A stretch of 64,000 nucleotides of DNA from Diphasiastrum complanatum (Eukaryota > Streptophyta > Lycopodiopsida > Lycopodiales > Lycopodiaceae). Position numbers and translations under genes: made by a program. The DNA lies in contig CM055093.1 in NCBI GenBank assembly GCA_029204225.1, positions 46,360,338-46,424,337 on the forward strand, written 5' to 3'. Positions 13,200 through 25,438 of this stretch are shown here, piece by piece. The notes beneath the pieces are model-generated. The model worked only from the letters and a program-made list of their open reading frames with translations, did no database searches and was not told the origin of the DNA. The stretch's first letter is position 1. Each line of letters starts with the position of its first letter.

Positions 13200-14428
13200 T
13201 TGGAAAATTGTGCTGAGATTTTAGCTCAACCTATTACTCTATGCACAAGTCTATGAAGCATCAATATTGACTTGCTTATTTTCTATTAAGTCTTGCTTGT
13301 AGTGAATATGTTTTATTGTATTCTTTTATATGATGACGTATTATCACGCTTGCACCAAATCCAAACCCCACTTTTGGATGCCTTGTCATTGGGTACAAGG
13401 CTCCACCACTTAGAATTCCACTTTGACAAAGAAAATTTTTGGTGAGGACTATAAGTATGATAATAATTGTACTTGAGCATAAATAAGTATATTGGCAAAT
13501 GATTTTTAGTAAATGGATTCATCTTGTAATTCACAAAAAGTCCGTTCCCCAATGTAAAGGATGGCGAGATATACCCTTTTCATGAACTATGTTATGTTTT
13601 AAATTTTCATGAGTACTTTACGTGTGGTTTTATGAAACTACATTTCAGTGCAATTTAACAAAATTTGCATCACGTCTTTATTTCGCTAAACTACGTTATT
13701 ATCTACATCAATCTATATTTCTTGAGAAAAGGGATTGCTTTTGTGGATGTCAAAGAAAAAAAAATGCGTCGTAAATATTTGTACATTTAGGGATTTAAAC
13801 CTTTCCACCCAAAGCTCCAAGGAGCATCACATACATAGCTCAACTTGTCCAGCTCCCACTATCATGGAAAATTTGTCAGTGGTGTCAAATTGAATGGCGA
13901 ATGCAATGGATGTTATTATTGCTTATTTTTACATGGTTATTGTTTGTACAATATTATTGCTTATTTTTACATGGTGCTAGAGTGGTGAGGACTATCATTT
14001 GTACAATATGTGCGTAACATCATTTGCATAGCATAAATATGAAGAATAGCTATGATAGGCAATTTGTCACAGTTCTAGCAATGTGTCAGCTATAAATTTG
14101 TGTTTTAAAGCTCATATTAAAGTCTTATAGAATGCCAAAAGTGTAAGCTAATACAATAGAAGATTGAATGGAAATTACAACCTTTAAAAGTGTGATTTCA
14201 TGTTGTAGTTAGAGTGCATTTCTTTTTACATGGTCAGAACTTTGGAGCACTTTCAGAGTGTAATAGGTTGTTGACGGTACCTATATGAGAGAACAATTTT
14301 TGCCTTCAAATTACGATAAAAACTTGCTAACATAACTCATTGGAATACCTTTGGATTTATGCACATTTTATAGCCCTAATATGTTGAAAGTAGTGTGCTA
14401 ACTTGCATAGGAAGTTGTTCATTGGTTG
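13200..14428. other. AT-rich stretch, one short tandem repeat, no gene
   Basis: TATTGCTTATTTTTACATGG occurs twice about 45 bp apart (13916-13975). Nothing else was recognised. Confidence 0.5.
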
Positions 14429-15108
14429 TTGACATATGCAGTCCTAGATCGGACTTAATCTTAGCCCTAGACTCAGTCTTTTTTGTTGATCGAACTCACA
14501 CCTATTACGGTTGATCATCCCACACTTCTGCAACCCTAAAACTCATTCTATGTCCACTAATAATTGATGCTAACAAACATTGATAATGTGAGGGAAGCTC
14601 CCTAAGATCCTGCTTACAAGACAAACCACAATGGAGAACACACTATGGAACAACCACCCAACCAAGTAGAAGCAATCAATCAACTCTAGAAGCTCACCCC
14701 CAAGCCAAGGAATAAGAAGCATGAAGGTAGAGTGAGACCTTGGCAATGAATCAATGATCACAACGAGGAGCAAAGCGAGTTTGGACCCAATATATAGAGC
14801 CAAAAGCATCTTGGGCACATAGCTATGCATAGCCCTAACTTCCCTATACATAGATTCACCTAGAATAGAGTCCTAAGCATGGACCACCTATTCATAGAAT
14901 TGCTATTGATAACTCTACACATGCATACACTGTAGGTACGTCTAAACTCCATTTAGTGTGTTCTGGGCCTCACAAGGATATTAATTACGTTCGGGTCACA
15001 TCCAGTATGACGTGGCATAACTAACAACTTGATTTACTGGAATACCATGTATCCTAAAACTAGGAGTATATTGAATCCTACTTACTGGTCCTGGACATAA
15101 CATTCTTC
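14429..15108 (-). mobile_element. Possible LTR (minus strand) with adjacent purine tract
   Basis: On the minus strand a purine tract GAGGGAAGAA (15109-15118) is followed at once by TGTTATGTCC. The interval ends in CATATGTCAACA at 14429. So both ends are TGTT...AACA, as in an LTR preceded by a polypurine tract. No protein frame supports it, and no second copy was found. About 680 bp is a normal LTR length. Confidence 0.3.
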
Positions 15109-15118
15109 CCTCAAACTG

Positions 15119-16330
15119 TTTCTGTCCTTAAAAGCTCTCTAAACATGAAAGAATAATAAGAACAATTCTTTTAACTTTAAATATCAACCTAGAAAATCAT
15201 TATCCTTAGTCAAACTTTCACATCAAACAAGTACTCAGAGATAATCCTATTTTCCAAATGATAATCTCTACACTGGAGTACAACTCAGGTTTGAAAAGTA
15301 CACTAAGCGATAAATTTTCCATCTGGGTCACATTCATCACAAGTTAATAACATCACCTTCATGTAAAAAACTTACATGAAACACTGCGTGAAATAACCTA
15401 ACTTAGGAGACTAAAGTTAAAGAAATAATAAAATAATTATGATTACAGTCTAAAATTATCCACAACTCTGACAGATAATTCATAAGCTTTGAAGTACAAA
15501 TATCCTTAGAATCCAAATTCTAAGATATGATAATTCATTTAGCTAGAATCTCTAGGAGAATCATTAAGATATAGAATGATTAAATGTAACTCTGAATATC
15601 CCAGATACTCTTTTGAGTTAAATGCTCATGTTTCTAGCACCAAATGCAAGAAAATAGCATTCATTCATCTTAATAGACTTGTCTGTCTCCTAAGATAACT
15701 GGAGATCCAATCAAATGAAGAACTGTACTCAAGCATCTACAGACCATAAACTGTAGCAGATTAACATCCACTAGATAAATTAAATTCTTCACAAATAAAA
15801 TACTTATCTTGTGAGAATGTCTGTGAGATCCATAGGTCCTCAAATATAACACTGGAGTAGAGAGATTCAAAACATTGATTCGAATTCTTACTCAAATAAT
15901 AAATCAAGAATTAATCATCTCACTTAAGAATCATTACAATTCCTTATAATCCTATGACAATAATTAAGTATCTATTTATGATTCGTCAACCATAAATATT
16001 TAGATTCATATGATTCGTCAATCATAATTTCCTAGAATCCAAAATCACACTTAATCATTTACAGGATACTGGAGTATATGTCTAACATAACTCAGGAAAA
16101 GTAAGAGTCATTCCAAAAATCTTTCCATTAAAAAAATATTGGATTTAGGAATACTTTCAAAACATGATTCTTTAACTAAAGTGCAAGATTCAAATTCTAT
16201 AAACAACTGGTAATTAAAGACTGAACGCATACCAAAATGACAATCACACATTCCCTAGCTTCCAAAAGTTGTCACGTCAAATGCTATTTCTGAACACTTA
16301 TCTGAACAGGTTCCAAATTCTAGCTCGATT
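15119..16330. other. AT-rich stretch with no recognised gene
   Basis: If the preceding interval is a 3' LTR, this would be the 3' interior of that element on the minus strand. No pol motif was recognised, and stops are dense. Confidence 0.35.
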
Positions 16331-16339
16331 CAAATAGGT

Positions 16340-16620
16340 TCAAAACCCTCGGAATCAAGATTCTTTGCAAAGCCACTGTACTGCAGCCACTATTTCCTCG
16401 TAGAAAGGTAAGCAGGACTACATATATTCATTCTAGTTAGCTAAAATTGAATTCAACCTTTACATATATGTATAAGGGTAAATGTCACATTTGAAACCCC
16501 TCACACTGAGATTGATTGCAAAGCCAATGAACTGAAGCCACTAGTTTATTGTAGAAAGGTAATCGAAATTATTTATTCTCACTATTGTTAGCTAAAACTC
16601 AACCTTTACGTCTGAAATGT
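16340..16620. repeat. Imperfect tandem duplication, period about 150 bp
   Basis: Two copies share TGCAAAGCCA, TGAAGCCACTA/TGCAGCCACTA, GTAGAAAGGTAA and GTTAGCTAAAA...CAACCTTTAC. They lie just downstream of the FMN/FHY stop codon on the gene's strand. Confidence 0.7.
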
Positions 16621-16872
16621 TGAATGATGCTTTACAAATATTATGCTGAATGCTAGCCATCGATGTCCGATACAGCAAAAGACCTGTGGGTGCTCTATAT
16701 GACCAGAACTAGCTGTGAGACTAACTGTCCATTTGCTATCAAATGTACAGAAAACGCCGTTGGTTCAGACATGGCACTTAGTCTTGTTTCAAAAGCTTGA
16801 TGAATTATCTTATACACACATGGAAAGAATCACCTCTCTTTCATCAGGACTACGAATTCTGAGGGCAAAAGA

Positions 16873-17029
16873 TCAGCACAGGTCTCCATGCAAATCATAG
16901 AGAATGTCATTAATATAATAAAAAATTAGATGGTGGGCCAGCAAGTAGCTTGTAGCACAGGTCTGGATGCAAATCGTAAAGAATGTCAATATTTATTTGA
17001 AAATTAGATGGTGGACCAGCAAGTAGCTT
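16873..17029. repeat. Tandem duplication, period about 80 bp, in the FMN/FHY 3' flank
   Basis: Both copies contain AGCACAGGTCT, ATGCAAATC, AGAATGTCA, AAAATTAGATGGTGG and CCAGCAAGTAGCTT. They sit within 200 bp of the stop codon, so they probably lie in the 3' UTR. Confidence 0.85.
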
Positions 17030-17058
17030 AGTAACACTACAAGTGCCCCAAACCACCA

Positions 17059-18941
17059 TCACTGTTTTGCTAGGGGCGTAGTTAGAAACTTATCGTCTTG
17101 ATAGCTTGAGAATGGCAGAAGATCAAGAGCTGCTTTGGCTATTTCTGCATCCTCGTGAATTCTTTCTATCAACAACTCAAGAGATGAAAAGTTTGCCTAC
17201 ATCATCAGAAGTTCAATAAGTCAAAATAATGAAAAGTCAATAATGCTCCCAACCTAATTGTCAGCAAACTTGGAAAAAAGTGAAATATTGACTCTTGTGA
17301 TTTTAGAAACGCAGTAATCGTAATATACCACAGCAATCAAAGATGCATCATAATAGGGACAAGTATGATCTCACGATGATCCAATTCGTTCCTCAAATTC
17401 TATTTTAGAAATATAGTTGATGAAAAGCATGCTCAAAAATCATGTGGCATAAGAATGAATTCATGGAAGTATAATGAAGCTATCTAACGAAGCATTTCAG
17501 CACTAATTACATCCTTGCAATCATTTTATAACATATAGATGATGCTGCTTCAGTTCAAGATTGTTAAGGCAACCATTTTTCATTCATCATTGCGTGCATA
17601 GACACCCTAGAGCAAGAGGAAGTTAGTAAGCAAAATGTTATGAAATTTCACCTCTGGTCGTATGTACCCCACCACTATCAGCCTAAGTTCTTCTCCATAA
17701 AAATCATCTGGAAAGTCGTGTAGCAGCCAAGGCTCCTAGCAACCAAGGACAATAACTTTAAAACAACCTGAAAAGAGTTTACAGCCTCTGAAACTAATCA
17801 TCGAAGATCTTACTGAAGTTCTATGCCTACCATCAGATAGTGAAATACCCATCAGCCAAGACGGACTTCTTTGCAGATTAATATTAGACAAAAAACTCCT
17901 GCAAGAAACACTTAGTGGCTTTTTTTTTGTTAAGATACTTCACCACTGTCTTTGCAGCATTGTCGAAGAATGGATTCCATCCAACACTCATCACCATCTT
18001 ATAGACACCTCGATTTGAAAGACCAGCCCAGCCTAAATAGATTCCACAAACATGCTGACTGAGTTGGCTGCCCAAAGCAGCCGTTGGGAGATTGGCTTCA
18101 ACACAAACACATAGAAGTTAGAGAAATGCCCAATTCCTGCCAGACTATCGGTAGAAATGAGTAACCCTTTTGCAGCGCTGTTTTTCAGATCAGCCTAGAA
18201 ATAGTGACATTGTGCTGAATTAGCCCACTCACATGAACCTACCAGTCGGAATTCCAAGGACCTTGGAACCACGGCCAAATCCTTTGATAACAGGTCCACC
18301 AAGATACCATGGTTCGATAGGTAAAGCCTTGCCCACCCCTGTGAAGCAGCCAACAAGAAGAAGAAAAGTAGCTGTCATGCAATTGGTATATCACCCGTCA
18401 CCAACTTACGTTCATGAAATAGGCCTGATCCATACTAAGAAACTTTTCTAATATCAAAAGTAAAATACATCCTTTACTGACTTCTATCACAGCACGGAAT
18501 GCGCGGCAATTGCTACAGATTACAAAAACACAGATTCCAACTTTCACAGATTTAACTTCCACAGATTCTAACAGCACTAATAACTGAAAGTGTGATTCGA
18601 TATTCAAATACAACAACTGTTTAAACCAACCGTGAAACATCAGATTTTAGTTTAGAGCTCATTGTAAGAGCAGAAAGTGATGCTATCATAAAATTAAAGC
18701 TGAATTGCAGAAAAGATGAAAAACATTACATCGTTCATCAAGAATTTTAGATAATTTTTGCTAGAACTGGTTGAACATACAATCTTGAAAAGGTGGGAGT
18801 CCCCATAATTCAGGTCTAAAATCAAGCAACGAGTTCAGCACAGAATCTGCTCCAGAATACAGAGCGCGAGCAATTTTTGATGGAATAGATGGCACAGCTA
18901 CTACCTTCATGCCAGCTGCTTTCCCTGCATTGACACCGGTC
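17059..18941 (-). CDS. FMN/FHY: FMN/FHY exons 6-10, HAD end and riboflavin kinase block
   Basis: Exon 6 (161 bp) gives GVNAGKAAGMKVVAVPSIPS and the link WGLPPFQD, the last part of the phosphatase. Exons 7-10 (96, 152, 84 and 138 bp) make the flavokinase domain and end PLAKQ with stop TGA at 17059-17061. Introns within this block are 148-455 bp. Confidence 0.94.
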
Positions 18942-20145
18942 CTGTTTCACAGATCTGTCAACATCACTAAGATACTGCAAGTAATAAACCATGAACAAGA
19001 AAATTCGTCGATTGATTAATGTAACCCACAGCATGAAAAAACATAAGAAGTAAGGAAAAAAAAGCCTTCGACTATCTGTGCCCTTCTGAAAAAAGATTGC
19101 AAAAGGTGGTAGTCCGTTCCCTAAAATCATTGAAGATGCACTGAGCTGAAAAAGAGTGTTCTATTCCAAAATTCTTAGGGCTCTTCCTTTTATCCCGGCC
19201 CAAAATACAAAACAAACTCTCTAATCATAGAAAATCCTTCAAATTAACCTCCAGAAACTGACATGAACTGTAGTAAAGCACTAGAATTGCAGCCAGCCAG
19301 GATAACTTCACCGTTGAACACCAAGTCCCTCTGCTCTAAATCTTATGCTCCTAGAACATTAAAGAATGCCAACTTACCTCTTCTATGCAATTTTTGTTCG
19401 GAAGTAAGATACTAGTCCCTAGAGGTAGTCCAAAAGATTGGTGGAATGACAATGGGGGACAAATTTCATCGTTGAGGTGACATAGAACTATGCCAAAATG
19501 CTTTGTCTATGATAATGAATCCTTACCATAAAAGCTCATTCCATACCAAAAAGGTATATGTACAGAACTTCTCTTCTATACGTACAGTACATTCTATAAT
19601 TTCATTAAAAAAAATTATTTAGGGCTTTCACCAGCCTGATTAGCAAAGGACTTCTAAACGCCTGTTCGAACAACCTATGTGCAAAAACAACGCATAATCT
19701 AGCAGCGTAGATTGATCCAGTTTCTGGAAGCAGATTGAGGCATCTTGAGTTTTGGCAGCGAATTGAGGCATCCACTTTCTGGCAGATGAAGTCTTTTATA
19801 ACGATTCGAGAAAAAGCAAATAATTTTCCAATGTATTAAAAAAACTTTTAAAAAAATGTAAAATACGTACAGAATGTCATTCCATACAGGCCTATATCAT
19901 AGTACGCTAGGGAGCTCTATCCTATCCTTTTGTAACCATATCTTCTATATAATATTTATACAAAACATATTTTGAGTGTTATATATATAAATAACTCCTG
20001 ATTTGAACATAGGATGCTTATTCTAGTTTAGCTGGAAGATACTTTTATCTTGATGCCTGATAAGAATCTGAACTCCGCCAAGCAAAGATACTTTTGTATT
20101 AGGAGACTTGGATCCTGCAATGAAGAATGTGAAGCAATATGCTGG

Positions 20146-20176
<31 letters not shown>

Positions 20177-23100
20177 CTGCATCACAACAGCATTTCGGAA
20201 CTCTGATACCTTCAAATTTTTGCTGTTTTTTTTTTGGAATCAGGCTAAAACCCCATTTCAAGGTTTTTGGGACTGCATTTTCTATTAGACAAGGTACAGG
20301 AATACAGGATGCCAAAATCAATGCATAAATTATGGCTCTGAAGGTTGTTTCGTCTTTCTGATTTTCCCTGCAAATTTTTGACATACGTTTCAGATTTTTC
20401 TCTTTGCTGATGGTGATCAAGCTCCTCTATCCAAAACATCTGTGCATTAGCTTTCAAAGGAAAAGTTCAATTTGAAAGGGCACGTGCCAAGGCTTTTCTT
20501 TGTGTTGTACTTGTTTGTACTGTCAAGATCCAACCTCTAATTGAGAAAATGAGTGAGGAGATAGGTTGGCAGCACCTTAGGGGCCTTAGGTTCTCAGACA
20601 ATAGTGAATGAGCAGCTCTGTATTTGCAGAAGATATTGGTCTTACCATCGTACAAGCATAGAGGATTTCGATGTTGTCATGGTCATGGTTCAAAATTCAT
20701 GTCATACCATAAGCTCACAAGTGAGAACAGCATCATCTCTAGGGTGTGGAAGAGCTGGCCCATTCTATTGTCCTTGACCTTTTAGGAGGATAGTCAAATG
20801 TGCGACAACACTGGCTGACCTAAAAGGAGTTGTGGGTTGTGTTTAGCTATGTATGCTATTTGGCAACTGAATTAGGTTTCAAACTTTACAGTGAAGTAAC
20901 CACTGAAGTCTGAAATCTCCATTGTTCAAGGATTGTTCCCCTTATATCCCTACCAGTCCCTTACGCTAGCTGCACATGTCTGAAGCCATAAAGCATCACA
21001 CAATACACTCGAGAGTCGACTCCTTAGTCTAAATTTCTAAAGCCCTGAACATCACATTGTAAACTCATCAAGCTACTTAAGGTTGCAAAGGTAAATGGGA
21101 TCGAAACCAGAGTTGCATCGAACCACGGTTCAAACCATCGAACCGTTAGGGGCCAAGAAAAAAGGGGTTCAAACCTTTTCCCGATTCGAACCGAGCTAGC
21201 CGGTTGAAATTGGCTCAAATCGGCTGGTAATTATGATCAAAACTGTCCATGCAATACTTCAAAAATATTTTTATGGCTTATTTCACCCCCAACCAACTAT
21301 TTTGCAAGGCCTCTTTATAAATAAAAAAAAAAAGAATTAAGAAAAAACAGGTTATTTTAAAGAGTATGCAACTATGGTGTGTGTGTGTGGGGTCACTCCT
21401 TCATGTCCTTCCACATGGGGTCTATTCCAACCTCACCACCCTCGCCGCACTCCTTTGTTGACCATGCTCCCAAATATACCTTTGCTCAACCTTGCATAAC
21501 AATCTACCAAGAGGCTCTAATTTCACTACTACACCACTTTCCACCTGATAGTCCATTGGAGTCATAGGCCAATTTTCTTACCACCTCACTTCATACTGCT
21601 GCCTCGGTATCTTTCCCATCTAACCCCAACTTACGTCCTATTCGGCCTCCCTGGTTTGATGAAGAGTGCCATTCTTTACACCTCCGAATTGCCCATGCAC
21701 GACTATATGAACCCCTTGCTCTTCATATTGCTCTCCGATCTCTCCAAAGTCCACGGCACACTTCACAGTTAAAAACGTGCCTATGAAGAATGAGAGGGGA
21801 AAAGCCTCGTCAATTCTCTATATAGTTCCATTACAAGTGCCTTTTGGCCTGCGTTTATCCCTCATGCCCCATCTCCCCTCCTTGACAATTTGCATATCTG
21901 GACCACATATGCTACCTCATTATATATTGTACCCACTGACTCACCCATCTCCATCTCCCCACACCCATGTGAATTTACCTTCTTCACCTCTGACATGGTC
22001 CTAGAGGCCATCAAGAGATTGAAGACCAAACATACAGAGGCATAGAGGACCTTGAATCAGAGTTATTGATCCATGCTGCAACCATGCTATCACCGGTTCT
22101 AGCCACTCTACTCAATCGAGCCGTTGTCTCACGTTTCCCATCCTCCTGGTGCACTAACATCATCCATCCCATTCACAAAAATGGGACCCCATGAATCATG
22201 GTAATTATCACACCATCATGAGTTGGGCAATCCCATGTTAGTTCAGAAGCAGAGATAAGAAGATTACATGCACTGAGCCAGGATGTTTTCCGAGCTCATT
22301 ATTCCACTACAACCCATATCTTCACTCTTCGAGCTATCATCGAGGAAGCCAGACATAGGAGACAGAGGGTTTACTATTGTTTTTTGACTTCAGGTAAGCC
22401 TTTGATTTTGTCCCACGCTCTCTCTCATCCAGAGGTTACGTGATCTTGGCATTTCCAATGATATAGTCTTGGCGGTGATGGCACTTTATGAGCGAGTCCT
22501 TGGTTGTTTTTGGAGTGACACTGGCATCTCAAACCCTATATGGATCACCATTGGGGTGAAGCAGGGTTGCTCCCTCTTCCCCACTTTATTTGGACTATAT
22601 ATTGATGAGTTTGAGAGAGTTGCTGAGCAATGTGATGGTGCAGACTTGGGGACATTCTGATTGCCATCGTCCTTTATGCAGATGATGTGGTACTAGTCTC
22701 TACGACTAGAGAGGGCCTATAGAGACAACTAGACAATCTCCATGCCATTCGCACTAGATGGGGATTAGGGGTTAAAATTGCAAAGACCAAGATTATAGTC
22801 TTCAACACATCTAGGGCCTTCATGCAGCGACACGAGCTTATCTTTGACGGTCAGCCGCTTGAGATTGTATCTCCTGCACTTACCTAGGGGTCTCTTTACC
22901 GGTCCTAAATTTGGTATGTGGCAGGCTGTTGCAGCTAGACTTGGGAAAGGTCATGCTTCCTTGGTTAACTAGAGATTCTGTTTTCAGAAGTTTATTCAGG
23001 AGACCCTGAGTAAATGTTAACTTTTTGATACTCTTGTTAACACATGGTCTCATGGCTTACACAACCAGAGCTCATTGGCACCTTGTATTGTGTTGAAAAG

Positions 23101-25350
23101 ACATAGTTGCAGCACATTGTGAGCTGAACTTAATGCTTTGACGTTACATTTCTTCTGAGGTTTAATGCCACTAGAACAAATTTAACAGAGTGACTCATGC
23201 AAAGATGTTGTTTGTCTTTATTAGCACATTGAGCTAATGTAACAGACAGGGTAAGGCAACAGTGAATGGCTGGGAACCTTACTGAATCCCAGGCAATTGA
23301 GACATGGAAAAAACCCATATTCATGTTTGACAGGATTGATGACACGAGTGAAAGTCATAAGCGTTTTGCCTCTTCTTCCCACTTCAGGATGACTTTGTAA
23401 GGATGCCTACAAACCGTTGCCCCTTTAAACCAGATGTATGCTCTATCATCTAAGTAGAAATGATCTAACATATTTCCTACGAAACGATGTTGAAAGTTCA
23501 CTTCACAGCTATTTGTGTCCTACTTTGTGGAGCCATTTTTCTACACAACTTTGATGGATGCTCTTTTGTAAAGAGAGAAACATTTTCTGGACTTGTAAGC
23601 TTGGCAATCATCACTGCTATTCTCTCATTTCACTTAAGGTCTTGTTCAATTCTTAGAGCTTGATGCTGCTGTCCATCTTTCTGATATCAGGAAAGAGCTG
23701 TAAGATATTGGACTTGAATTGTTTGAATTTGCATAAACCTACAGTCAGATCAGCGTACTTATTTCCAGGATCCAGGATCAGGTACTCATTGAACTAAAAA
23801 AATCCAAGAACCAGTGAGTGTTTCACAAGTAGCAAGGTTCAATTGCACCACGTCTAGCACCAATAAAACTTAAAAGTCACCGGAAAATATCGCCTGTCTC
23901 AAAGATAACATTGGGAACACCAGATCTGGCTGAGAAGTCAATTCTTGTAAGTTGCTAAAGTGAGTCACTGTGGAGATGTGCATATGATCAAACGACCTGC
24001 TATAGTCACAGTCACGTTTCGGAACCAGTGTTCATCTCTTCTAGGATAAACTAGTGAATGACAACGTTGCCAACATAATACATATTACAGATTCTAAACT
24101 GTCTAGATTTTAATGATTAATTTGGTAAAAGAACATGGACATAGTTCACAGAGCAGCCCCATAATTATAAGATGGAACCATGCATTTAAACATGCAGGAA
24201 GTTAAGGCTTCTTTTTTTTTTGGGTTCCGACGTTCTGGAACGCTCGTTCCGGAACCCTATACCTCCAGAACGGCGTTCTGATGTAACTTAGTAGCAGCCA
24301 CACAGTACCACGATTGCTATACATTTATATGAGGCTGATGACATGGAGGACTCCAAGCTATGTGTCACATTATAGAGGAGCTTCAAAAGGTGCCATGTAC
24401 AGTTTGCATATGCTACTTGGTCTGATAACCCTAGACCACCCCACATCAGCTTGAGGATATTGGAAGAGAGCTGATACCGAATTGAAATTTTACAGCTAGG
24501 ATTAAATCATTCCCATTGAGAAGTAGGACATTATTTTTGGTCTCATTGGTAGAATTTATTGGGCAAGGTTACTCTTAGCTTGGTACAGTAGCAGCTGTCT
24601 GTCGCTCATGATGGTCATCTAAATGCATTCCATGGTATTGATTCAACACTCACCTTAAGCATCTGAAGTGAGTATTGGAACATATATTTCTACACAAATT
24701 GTATGCCAAAATAACCTAATGTTCTTTGGCTACCTCCAATATTATGTTTCTAAAATTCTTAGTTTCTGTCAGCACAGTTCATGTTGACCCTACCAAATTT
24801 ACTCTATACAATCTTGGCCTACATCCACTAACAATCATAATATCTGTGTGATCTAAGGCCTCACTACTCATCTTCAGAAATTCATACCGCACTTTGCCAT
24901 TACTTTGCCATTGTTGCATCACCCTAACATCCCCTTCTCTGCAAAGGAGTTCCGTTTGCCTGGTCTAATGATTGTCAAATTGTGTTTCATTGTCTCAAGC
25001 ACCTAGATGGCACAATCCCTGTTCTTTGCCTACCAAACTTTGATAAGCCGTTCATTATTGAAATTGATGCTAGTTATGTCGGAATCAAATTGTCATTTTG
25101 TACGAGTCTCGTAGACTCCGCTCCTATGAGGCCTTATATTCCACAAATGAGAAACAATTTTTTTGACATCATCCATGCTATGAAGAATTGACGTCGTTAC
25201 CTTTTTTGTTCCCAATTTGACATTTACGCCAACCACCAATCATGGTGTCACCCCTACACTTAGGACTTTAGTGACTACCAGTCCTGCTGGCTCCAATCTT
25301 TTCATTTCCAAATACATTACAAACATGGCAAGAGTAATGCTTCCATCAAT

Positions 25351-25438
<88 letters not shown>

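Noticed and set aside
18822-19130. Minus-strand open frame of 102 codons as a separate gene
   Set aside because: It overlaps FMN/FHY exon 6 in the wrong frame; the correct frame gives the HAD C-terminal motifs with exact splice sites.
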